From positions 372,001-436,000 of the forward strand of contig VCCP01000003.1 in NCBI GenBank assembly GCA_005765155.1: a stretch of DNA of 64,000 nucleotides. The letters run 5' to 3'. This DNA comes from Zelopaecilomyces penicillatus (taxonomy: Eukaryota; Ascomycota; Sordariomycetes; Hypocreales; Pseudodiploosporaceae). Shown in pieces: positions 33,901 to 43,849 of the stretch. The number at the start of each line of letters is the position of its first letter. The stretch's first letter is position 1. The notes below the pieces were generated by a model. That model ran no database searches. It saw only the letters and a list, made by a program, of their open reading frames with translations, and had not been told where the DNA came from. The translations under genes were made by a program, and so were the position numbers.

Positions 33901-34073
33901 GTAAAGAGTTGACGAGTCCGGAGAAGCAGATGACAGTGGAAGAGTGGATTTACCATAATGCCGGCGAGGCGGAGAAGAAGTTGAAGCATGAGTGTGAGAC
34001 GCTGGTCTCGCGGTTTGAAAGTGAGGGATCACGAGCCATGAATGTCTTGGAGGGACTTGAAGTTGAGTCATGA
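30910..34073 (+). CDS. bir1: Bir1/survivin-type protein, two BIR domains, chromosomal passenger complex
   Basis: Four exons: 30910-31059, 31139-31432, 31503-31612 and 31673-34073, 2955 nt, 984 residues (fission yeast Bir1 is of similar length). BIR1 zinc ligands are C70, C73, H90, C97 and BIR2 C168, C171, H188, C195, both with exact C-x2-C-x16-H-x6-C spacing. Then a long disordered region: Lys/Ala-rich basic part, an acidic Glu/Pro-rich stretch (about 32580-32930), and five repeats of RGRPSK/RGRPPK type that resemble AT hooks (about 33005-33410). The C-terminal segment after about 33900 (MTVEEWIYHNAGEAEKKL..) is predicted helical, as in the part that binds INCENP and Borealin. Role: targets Aurora kinase to centromeres and the spindle midzone. 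The alternative upstream frame start is not ATG, so 30910 is chosen. Confidence 0.92.
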
Positions 34074-34680
34074 ACTACTACCTACTATAGAATGGACGGG
34101 GGGAATGTTTGCATAACACAGGCGTATTAGGGGGGACCTTTTTTGTTGGACTACAAAGCAAGGAAAGGGTTTCAGAGTTTTGTATTTATGGTGTTGTTCA
34201 AGCCTCTGGGGCCAAATGTCTGGCCTTTTCTTTTGGCGGACACGCGTGGGCGAATCTATGTGCATTGTAACTACGAAGTAACGGCTTTTGTTGGAGTTTA
34301 ATGTTTTTTGGGGAAAATTGATCAGATTCAAACCAGCAGTGGAAGATAAATCGTGGTGCCTGTTGTCACATGTATTTCATCCAAGACGGCACTATGATGT
34401 AGGTGCAATGTTTAGATGAGCTGAATCTCCAGCGTCAAATCAAAGAGGGATCGCCGTGTTCACGGATGTCACTCCCGGAATCCCTTGACGTGGCTTGACA
34501 TGTATGGAAGTTGCCGATCCCAATGGCTTTTTAGCTTGAAGCTAAGTGAAACCTTGGGCTCAACTCAATTCCAAGCCTCTTGGTGTGCAACGCAGGCTCA
34601 GGTCTGGGCCGATCTGTTTCATGAAAACAAACAAGGTCGATGTAACGCCCCTTTTCATAATGGTGGCTGGTTTAGTTGAG
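34074..34680. other. bir1 3' flank, no gene
   Basis: Downstream of bir1; short frames only. Contains ACACGCGTGG near 34240, a second ACGCGT word, probably chance. Confidence 0.5.
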
Positions 34681-34800
34681 ATGCTTCTAGATATTGCTAC
34701 GAGTTCTTGAGAATTTCTAAGAGATTGAGAGATGTATAGGTAAAGATTCTTGGAAATTCCAAGAGATTTGTGGACATCAGTAGATATTTCTCGATATACC
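34681..34800 (+). repeat. 10-bp-period array F, degenerate, 12 units
   Basis: Decamers starting at 34681: ATGCTTCTAG, ATATTGCTAC, GAGTTCTTGA, GAATTTCTAA, GAGATTGAGA, GATGTATAGG, TAAAGATTCT, TGGAAATTCC, AAGAGATTTG, and three weaker ones. The AT-core shifts by a few bases inside the unit halfway along, but the 10-bp spacing continues. About 610 bp past the bir1 stop. Confidence 0.6.
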
Positions 34801-35968
34801 TCCATGGTAGGGTCCAGCTTCGGCACGTTCTCCGCAGCTGTACCTGTGCCAAGCGCCCAGCAAAATAGCGTTCCGCTTGGCGCCCCAATAGCCAATAACC
34901 CACCACCAGTCTAAGGTACTGGCAAGTTCCGTCCCCCATGCCGGCAGTTGCTGAAACCTGGGCATTCAAGGAATGCGGGCTAAGGGCAGAGAAATGTGAG
35001 GGGGGGGAATGGCGGGACGGGACGGTAGGTAGTTTGCATGACAGTTGGTGATGGAATTTGAGACACTGGGGAAAAAGATGTTGGTATGTAAGACATGTTT
35101 GTGAAGAGGAGGTGATGACCGGGAATGTGTTTGAAGTTTTTTTTGTAAAATATAGGCAAGGTATTAATCCTACTGCACTGGTATGTGTAAAATATTTACA
35201 TTTCAAACAAAGGAAGGATTTATCCAAAAGGATTTGTCCGTCCCAATGACCTGACACTCACCGAGCCGGATGGGCTCACCCACGCGCCCCCAGCTTTTTC
35301 CCATTCCATCAATCTTACCAGGGTGGGTGTGAGCGGGGGCCAACACCCAACGGGACGTAAAAGACAAAAAAGCAAGCCCAATTCCAAGCCATTCCTGTAA
35401 CAGAAAAGAGGCGAGACAAGAGCCAAAGGTTTACGCTCTCTTTTTCTCTCTAGGACTCTCCCGCCATGTTTTGGGGGTTAGTCTTACATGTGGATGATGT
35501 CCCCCAGGCGGACGGGCGGACGGGCGGGCGGGCGCTTGGACAAGCTGATATCAGATATAAGACGGGGGGGGGGCCCATGGGACCCATTCGTCTTCAGCCC
35601 TAACTGTCAAACGGATACCAATCTATACGGATTTGCACCTGCTCTATATAGAAACAGGTCTTCATCCCAGCTGTGCTTACGCCCGTCGCTTGGACCGCTG
35701 TCATAAACATCAGATATATTAGCATACGACCCACCAACTCATACACGAAAAGATCCGCCGCATATCATATCCGCCTCAAAGCCCTGCTGCTTACACTCCA
35801 TCCTTCCATCCAACCATCCATCTATATTCCCCTTTTCAGCTCTCGGTCTGCGGCCAATACTTTTATCTTGCTATTCCCATAACTGATTACACACCTGAAC
35901 ACCACGCTCTCTCAAACACACATAAAACAGAAAACGCCGTTCCTCCACCTCCTTCTTCTTCCATCACC
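34801..35968. promoter_or_regulatory. promoter-like region of a small gene: G-run cluster, TATA box, CT-rich leader
   Basis: Holds a G-run cluster at 35514-35532 (four GGG tracts, loops of 5, 1 and 1 nt), a TGATATCA palindrome at about 35548, a run of ten G near 35563, and a TATATAG box near 35644-35650. From there to the ATG at 35969 no other ATG occurs and the last 170 bases are CT- and CA-rich, as in leaders of well-expressed fungal genes. Confidence 0.45.
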
Positions 35969-36136
35969 ATGCTTCTGGGTGTTTCGTACGCAGCCTTTGT
36001 CATCCCAGTGCCTTGTTATCAAGCTGTCGCCGAGCTGCTCATTAGATTGCCGATTCTGCCCAAGTCTGCGAAGCGTAGACTTTCTGGGACGATTACTCCC
36101 GAGGACCAGGCCCAACTTGCCCGTCGACAATATTAA
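35969..36136 (+). CDS. small 55-residue protein, hydrophobic N-terminal half
   Basis: A short single-exon frame too small for usual ORF cut-offs. Support: it begins at the first ATG after a TATA-like box 320 bp upstream, in the ideal fungal context CACCATGC, with a CT-rich leader. The protein starts MLLGVSYAAFVIPVP, has an amphipathic AELLIRLPIL segment, a basic KSAKRR patch and ends TPEDQAQLARRQY. It could be a small membrane-associated protein or a first exon of a longer gene; I see no convincing donor site before the stop. Codons are balanced and not repeat-derived. Function unknown. Confidence 0.45.
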   Translation: MLLGVSYAAFVIPVPCYQAVAELLIRLPILPKSAKRRLSGTITPEDQAQLARRQY

Positions 36137-37160
36137 ACAACAACTATAACAACAAAAGAAGTGAAAAATATAACAAATACACGGCAAATGCGGGAATCGC
36201 GGCAATTGCAGACATTGCGGAAAACACAGTTTGATTCTTAACCCAATTTACCACCATTATACCCCAGCTATTCACTCAATCGACATTTTACATAACACAT
36301 CATTAATCACAACATGGAAATCACAAGCGCTCGCAAAGGGTCAGTGGACTCATACGTATCTGGTCAGCATTACCTGAACCCAAACGAGAGAGATGGTAAC
36401 TCTGCATGTGCTAATTTCTGACTTGTCATAGGGATGCGACGGGCTTGTCGTGGATACTTCACAGAGTTCTGGGGTTTACTAGGGAAAAGCGCCGCCTGTG
36501 ATGACGATCCATATAAGCGGCAAGGCAGACTGTACTCTTGCGCGTCAGACGATGCTTGGATATTCCATGACAATTGTTCCACATGAAAGTACTCCGTGTC
36601 CAGATTCGACACACTCACATGCACTTACATAGTGTAAATTTCTTATTTCATTCTTGTTTTGATAGCTGTGTCCCCAAGTGACGCAATTCCCCGGTAGTGA
36701 CAAATGAAAAATAAAAACACACCAAGAATCCCCATCAAGTTTCAATTCCATGTCTAAGGGCTTTTCTAATCCTCCACCTTGATGAAACTGAGAAAAGCTT
36801 GTCGGCCTTTTTCTGCCCCTCCACCTATTATAGGGTAAGCAACAACGGGTATATATCTCTTCAGGAGATCAACAGGCTGAATCATATGGCTCAGAATCTC
36901 CACAATCTATCCATGTAAAGGAACGTGACAATTAAAATAATCAATCCTAAGAAAAACAGAGATAAATCGCTACAATTTCTCATGCGATTAATCATCATAC
37001 GCGCTTGCACATCGCTGATAACATTACATTACCTTCTCCCACCACCACCACCGAATAAGAAATACAATGATTAGAAAAGAAAAAGAAAGCATCATAGCTG
37101 TGTAAAGACAGACGACGAAGGATGATCAAAGAAGGAAGATCAAAGACTTCTCCAGACACT
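36137..37160. other. 1 kb intergenic between small gene and wall-protein gene
   Basis: No supported gene. A possible two-part frame from the ATG at 36314 would need a 36-nt intron at 36396-36431, which is too short to accept. The right part is the 3' flank of the convergent wall-protein gene. Confidence 0.45.
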
Positions 37161-40100
37161 CTAGAAGAAGAGGACGCTAACCAGGCAAACAATGCTAAAT
37201 ATGATTCTGTTGTCGCCCTTGAGCAAAGATGATGCTGCATTCACACCGACGAATGAAGCTGAAGGTGCGCTGGGATCATTCGTAGACGTTGGTGAGCCCA
37301 AATTACTGCCGTCCGTTTCAGTTGCTCCTGCGCCCCCATGACCGCTTGAGCCATCTGAACCATCTGAACCTGGAGAGCTACGTGTAGGACGTGCCGGAGA
37401 CCCATTTGAACCATCTTGTCCAGATGTCCCAGAGTTTCCAGAGTTTCCAGAGTTTCCAGAGTCCCCAGAGTTTCCAGATGTTCCAGAGGCGCCGGGCGGG
37501 AAACCCGTCGATGTAAACAACCCGCCATCTGTTGCGGTGGCCGTGTCGGTTACGGCGCCGGTTGCTGTGGGTGTTGCAGTTGCACCCGATTGCGGACCCG
37601 ATCCTGTTCCGTCGGCTGACGAAGATATGGCTCCACCACCAGATGGGTCGCCAGTTGCTGAGGCATGCTCCGTTCTGGAGTTACCATCGGAGTCTGTTGA
37701 CGACTGGCTGTCATTAGTTGGAGAATTTGTCGCTATGGGGCTGTTTGGCCTGTTGGGATTTGCTGGCCGGTTGGAAGCTGCAGGCTGAGTTGCCTCGATC
37801 CTAGTGAAGCTCGTCGGGCTCGCATCAACCTGCGTTTCAGTCTTGACAGACTTTTTCGATGTCACTACGGGCTGAGGTCTATCCTTGGTGGGATTGACGG
37901 GCGTTGCATCCCTACCGCGGCAGTAACCAAGGAACTGGGCGAATTGCGGCTCGACATACTCCCGGATTGTGAGTTTCGTGTCGTCCGAGTTCTCCTGGAT
38001 ACACTTTGCGCAGTTATCGTAGCTATCCAGGAACGAGGAGCCCTTTTTGCAGAGGGCGTCGCTTTTGCCGATTTGCTGGGCAACCAAAAAGGCATCGTTG
38101 CATTCGTCAAAGCAGACAGACGGCGTGGTGCTGCCGCGTTTTTGGAGCGTGCGTGGCGATAGACGGCCAACCCGGCGCATGAGCCGAGATCGGTTCCAGG
38201 TCTCGTTTCCGGCTGCTGGCGACGTAGAAGTTGTCCGTGGCCACTCTGACAAAGTTGTCTGTGAAACCCAATCTCCTGTTGTAATTGTGGTTGTCTGGCC
38301 ATGTTTCACCTTTTCGCTGGTCTCATACTCAAAGATACCATATGACAGGCCGAAAGCTTCTGGGTTCAGGTTGAAGTAACCAGGTGACGGAGGATAATAC
38401 TCAATCTTATCAGGTGCCCAAGTCACATTGGTAAAGGGAGGTGATGGCATGCAGTAATCTGGCTGGCACAGGTAATCTTTCGTCGGCGGTTCAGGCCAAA
38501 AGTTACAATTACCTGGTTTAGGTGGGTTGCAGACGAGCCCAGGTTTACACCCGAATGTGAGGTCCGAGTCAGGAGCCAAAGGCGCCGATGATCCAGTCGG
38601 CATCGGACAAACAGTCACTTCAAATGCTTGTGTCACTGTTGCCGTACCTGCAGGCTGCGTTGTGGTACTGCCGTCCAAGACAATCGTAGTTACTGATGTT
38701 GTAGCGCTACCTGGCAATGTGATGGTGACCGTTTCGCCATCTTCAACTGTTGTGGTAGTTTCTGCTGGCAGTGTAATTGTGATTGTCGATATGATTGTCG
38801 AGCCGGGGAGTGTCTGTATACCACCAGGAATAGTAACTGTTGTGATTTCGCCAGGTGCTGTGATTTCGGTGCCTGGAAGTGTCACAGGCTCTCCCGGCCT
38901 TGTGACTGTAGTACCTGGTGCGGTTATGGTCTCCTGTGGGATAGTGAAAGTGGTGCCCGGAGCAGTTATAGTTTCGGCAGGAATGGTAACTGTCACGCCA
39001 GGCCTGGTAACCGTTGTGCCTGTGTTTGTGACATTGCTTCCCGGAACCGTGTAAGTCACCCCTGGCTCAGTAACGGTCTTCCCAGGTGCAGTAAAGGTCT
39101 CGGCTGGATAAGTAATGTTGCGTATGACCGTGGCAGTAACTGTTTTGCCGGGGCCTGTGACGTTTCCGCCAGGGACGGTTACAGTTCCGCCCGGAGCTGT
39201 GTACGTCTCGCCAGGGGCTGTATATGTCTCTCCCGGAGCAGTATAGGTTTCTCCTGGTGCTGTATAAGTCACTCCTGGCTCTGTATAAGTCTCCCCTGGG
39301 GCCGTATATGTTTTCCCAGGAGCTGTGTATGTTTTTCCTGGAACAGTATATGTCTCTCCAGGTCCAGTCCCATTCACCGTTACAGTCTCCCCTGGGGCTG
39401 TGTATGTTTTCCCAGGAGCTGTGTATGTTTCTCCTGAAATCGTCACACTGACTGTTACGGTCTCTCCAGGGGCAGTCCCATTCATCGTCACAGTCTCCCC
39501 TGGGGCCGTGTATGTTTTCCCAGGAGCTGTGTATGTTTCTCCTGAAATCGTCACACTGACTGTTACGGTCTCTCCAGGGGCAGTCCCATTCATCGTCATA
39601 GTGCCCCCAGGAGCAGTGTATGTTTTTCCTGGAACAGTATATGTCTCTCCAGGTCCAGTCCCATTCACCGTCACAGTCTCCCCTGGGGCCGTGTATGTTT
39701 TCCCAGGAGCTGTGTATGTTTCTCCTGAATTCGTCACACTGACTGTTACGGTTTCTCCAGGTGCTGTATACGTTTTCCCTGGTGCCGTGAAAGTCTCACC
39801 AGGTCCAGTCCCGTTTATCGTTACTGTTTCCCCTGGTGCCGTGTATGTTTTCCCTGGAGCGGTATAAGTCTCTCCTGAAATCGTCACACTGACTGTTACG
39901 GTCTCTCCAGGGGCAGTCTCATTCACCGTCACAGTGCCTCCAGGAGCTGTATATGTTTTTCCTGGAGCGGTATATGTCTCTCCTGGGCCTGTCACATCCA
40001 CTGTTTCGGTCCCTCCTGGGGCAGTATATGTCACCCCGGGCGCTGTATACGTCTTCCCTGGTGCAGTCACAGTTCCTCCCGGAGCTGTGTATGTCTTTCC

Positions 40101-40513
40101 CGGAGCGGTTACTGTCTCACCGGGAACCGTATAGGTCTCTCCTGGCCCGGCCACTGTCTTGGTAACAAGAGTATCGTTTGTCACCGTGATAGTTGTATAA
40201 TTAGTCGAAAACACTGTAGTTGTCACCGTTTGGTTGACAGTGACAGGCTCAGCAGTGACATAAATTGTCGAGCTAGAAAAGAGGTTTTAGCATCCTCCCA
40301 TATTTAAAGAGTTTCTGTCATGGACACTTACTAGTTTGTCTCTGTAACTGTGACATAAGTCGGTGGACAATTAGGAGGGCGCCCTCTTAGTCCTTCATCT
40401 GACGGCGGACTTGAGACGGCAGGAGTCTCAGAAGTCTGGTTTCCTGGCCACTTGGGGGCAGTGGCAGCAAGTATGCTCACCACCAAGATGGGTGCGAGCG
40501 CGAAGGAACGCAT
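37161..40513 (-). CDS. GPI-type cell-wall protein with TYTAPG heptad repeats
   Basis: Two exons, 40332-40513 and 37161-40272 (complement), 3294 nt, 1097 residues. A signal peptide (MRSFALAPILVVSILAATA) is followed by a Thr-rich region and about 60 copies of a seven-residue unit [EKGV]T[YV]T[AV]PG, nearly 400 residues. Then come a Cys-containing domain (CPMPTG.. FGCKPGLVC.. YLCQPDYC), a second Cys cluster CFDECNDAFLVAQ..CKKGSSFLDSYDNCAKC as seen in fungal wall glycoproteins, dibasic sites (LQKRG, LMRR), a Ser/Thr/Gly-rich stalk with SGNSG repeats, and a C-terminal hydrophobic tail (IIFSIVCLVSVLFF) suitable as a GPI signal. Likely an adhesin or structural mannoprotein, heavily O-glycosylated. 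DNA of the repeats is homogenised in blocks of about 108 bp, so length probably varies between strains. Confidence 0.88.
39180..40150 (-). repeat. heptad-coding minisatellite (21-bp units, 108-bp higher-order blocks)
   Basis: 21-bp units encoding the PG heptads. A higher-order block beginning CCTGAAATCG at 39433 recurs nearly unchanged at 39541 (108 bp later) and in variant form near 39723 and 39877. Near-identity of synonymous positions in these blocks points to recent duplication or gene conversion. Confidence 0.8.
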
Positions 40514-43500
40514 TGTGACCCGAGAATCTCCAACTCAAGATGTTTCGATAATCTTTGGCGGCTCCCAGCTTTGGGACGGGATGAAGGAAGTCGAGCTTGA
40601 CAAGCTCGACTATGGTGCTGCTCAGTATTCTTGTGAAGGAAGCAGGCACATGGAACTGAGCAGGAGGAGAAATTGGTTGGACAACTAGACTAACGTTGAG
40701 GGTAAACATGAGAATGGCGGACGTGCACTTTCAATGAGCTTTAAGAGAAGCTGGGTAATTCAGGCTCCGACTTCTTAACACAACCTGTTCATTGGCTGTC
40801 CGGTATGCCTGGAATAGACCCTAGGTGTGTTGGCCTGCATGCCATGCTAGAGCTGCAGTACAAACATGACAGGGATACTCGGCGTATGGGGAGCCCCATG
40901 CGGCAGACACAGCCCTCACACAAGCCAAGTGAGTAAACTACGATACGGGCCGAAGATCGAGGACAAGGAATGCCGTGATCCAGGAAATGGGGAGGTCACG
41001 CCACAACACTACCCGTAGCTATGCATAGCCTGGTGAGCGGCATGCAGAGCAATTGGATGATTACCGCATCTCCGGTGTGGTTATACGATCGCCTCGACCA
41101 GGGCTAGTCGGGCAGAGCCAGGATATTGAGGCTCTTCGATAGCCTCAAGGAGTGACGTGGAACAGACGTTGGAGCCTATACAGCCGTAAGAGGACCACTG
41201 ACTGGATGACCCGACGTATTAATTGCGAAGCATCCATGCGTTAGTCTAGGTAGACCATATGCTTGGATTTGCCTGGGGAAAACCGGATATGTTGGCGGGG
41301 TCAGACCAATGGCCTGCAATTTCTGATTATTACAAGGCCACCCACAGTCCCAGTCAATACAGAGATAGAATAGCTGTTCGTATTGCCAGGTAGCGTTAGA
41401 TGAGCACGTCACAGGCACATGGTGTTGGTTCATTGGTGATCCAAGTGCTCAGACCCATCTCCCTGACCGAGGACAAGATGAACAAAGCCGTGAGTGTTAA
41501 CGGCTCCAAAAGCGGCCCCGATACAGAGAGCCGTCGTGCCAGAATAGAACCGTGTCCCTTAGCTGGTGAGGCTATTTTTGGATCTCCCTGGTAGCGGTCA
41601 CTCAAGAGCCGGCGACTCTTCCGATGGAACTGCAAGCGAGTTGATAGGCTTTAAGAGCGTATTGGTCTATAAAGCATCGTGGCGTAGGTAAGGGTTGGAT
41701 CGAGCCAGCGAGGGCAATTGGTGCTTTTTCCTCGCCGCATGGCATTAGAGGCAGAGGATGGAGAGACGGCGGAGAGACACGGAACTTGCCAGTACCCAAG
41801 CAATCTCTAATCTCGACGAGGCAGATTCCGACTGTTTGGGCGGCACTAACAGCTGGGGGCTGGAGGCTGGAAATGGGTTGCAGACGAGATGCAGGAGGGA
41901 GGTTGAAAGACGGTTTGCTGTTGGCACGTTGCGCCTCCACCCAGCAGTTGGTGGTCCACTCGGCTGCAACAGTGGCCCACAGGCAGTTGCCGGCATTCCC
42001 CAGTGGAGGATCCGGTGACAGAGGGGCGGAACGTCTCCAATTGGTTCGTTCAAACCCCGGAGCTTGGGGGCCATTGCAGCTTGGGCATCCAGTGGGTCAG
42101 ATACAGCACTGAGACACTTGTACTAGTGCTCGCTAGTGGCTCTGGTCGACCTGTCAGTGCCTGCTGTCACTGAGGTGATCACTGAGTGGGTGAGCGGTCA
42201 AGTGCCTAACAAAGGATAGAGCCATTGATGGAAGGTGCAACTGGTGGCCCAGGTTTGCTGGCGTATTGTTTATTCAGCCGACTCGAGGACTTTTTGCACA
42301 CACTTTTATCAATGCTTCATCCAACAGACAAGCAAACAACGTACGCATCCAGACAACGCACACGCTCCTGTCATATCACTCATCAAAGCCTCGATGGGAT
42401 CAATAGGACCAGCTGCTTTCGGGGTCGAGAAGAAGTACCAGGTTGAGGCCCCCAGATGATACCATCACACCATCACTCTTGGGGCAAGGCACCCTTCGCT
42501 GCGATCCAGACTGGGCCTTGACTGTTTTCACCACACGTTCTGCATGGTGGCGTTCTGGGTATATCTGCAGACACGGGTATTGGGACACCTACATTGTCAG
42601 CCACCGCCCACTTGCGTTATCCACAGCCAAAGGATCCCCAGCCGCAGCAGAACGAAGCACATCCAGTCCCTTAGGCTTGAAGCCTTGATGTGTTACTGAT
42701 TTCGATTCTTCAAAGCCTTACTTGCACAGATGACGAGTGTATAGTCTCCAATTAGCTCGCTGCTTCCTTTCAAGTTGTGTCTCCTGAAAGAATGGACAAA
42801 TACGAGCGCGGTCAGGGCAACAGCAAGAGCATTACGCAATCCGTGTCACAATAGGGTCGTCGTCATTATTGTTCTTTAGCCATTTACGCCCAGGTCTTTG
42901 TAGTACCCATGCACTCTACAAATGCCCACCATTCGCATATTTTCAGCTGTTTTTAGCAACATCCCGTCGTCCTCCAATAGCATTGCATACAAAGGGGCTT
43001 CCCACCCTGTGGCGGAACACCAAGTTGCCAGCACCAACGGGCTGGGGCTGGCAGTGGCGTCTGGATGAAGTGCCACGACACCACTTCCCTCGTATCGTCA
43101 TCCATCTCCGCATGAACGATATGGAAGTTTTGGCCGTAGGGCTGCGAGGCATCGGATCAAGGCATCGGGCATGGCACTCAGTTGTGTGCCTGCGCCAATC
43201 TATGCCGTACTGCAAAGTATGCCCGTAGTACTTCACATCCTCATCATGTTAAACATACTGCTTCAGGCAACTCCTCTCGTTCTCGAGGGTAGTTCCTTTT
43301 TTGGCCCCACCATGCAACAGGGCGTTGGAGGCTCAAAGACCTCTGGTAGATATGCGGTGTATGCACTGTTAGCCATCCTTGCCTCGTTTAGCCAGGATAT
43401 GTCAGTGGGTCCCTGTCTGCCCAACATATCCATCTGCAAGGCCGTCTTCCAGCATTCCACCCGATGAGCGGACAGCTTCTTTGACGTTACAAACCACGAT

Positions 43501-43849
43501 ACTTTGGCCGTTGTTGTTTACTCAACGCAAAAGCTGCTGGGGGCGAACTCCACAATCCCGAACAATCATACTATGTGAACGTTGGATTCAACCCAGGATC
43601 AGTCACTCCTACGGTTAGGCTTTTCCAAATTTTCGTTTCTTGCTCCATCACTTTTGTTGGACCATCCTTGAGTGAAAGCTCCGTTCGTCATGATCCACAC
43701 GGTAACCTGTTTATGCTTCCATTATCAAAGTTGAGCCTGTCATCCTTCAGATCACCCTGACGTTGTCTTCATCATTCCTTTTTCATTCTCATTCAAAACT
43801 TGTATTTCAAGCCACCTAAAGCCTACCTTATTTGAGATACCCCGTGGTT
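40514..43849. other. 3.3 kb intergenic between divergent wall-protein and kelch genes
   Basis: Shared divergent promoter region. Many overlapping short frames on both strands but none longer than about 120 codons and none with recognisable content. The last 100 bases are CT-rich, the kelch leader. Confidence 0.5.

Noticed and set aside
36314..36588. Two-part frame starting at ATG 36314 that continues after a GTAACT..TCATAG segment
   Set aside because: The required intron would be only 36 nt, below normal fungal minimum, and the product is not recognisable.
39325..39867. 180-codon plus-strand frame of VYVFPGAV-type repeats
   Set aside because: It is the antisense reading of the wall-protein heptad repeats; 21-bp units without stops in one frame remain open on the other strand too.
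42040..42080. TTCAAAC with flanking C/G runs resembling a T-arm
   Set aside because: The stems do not pair and no cloverleaf is possible.
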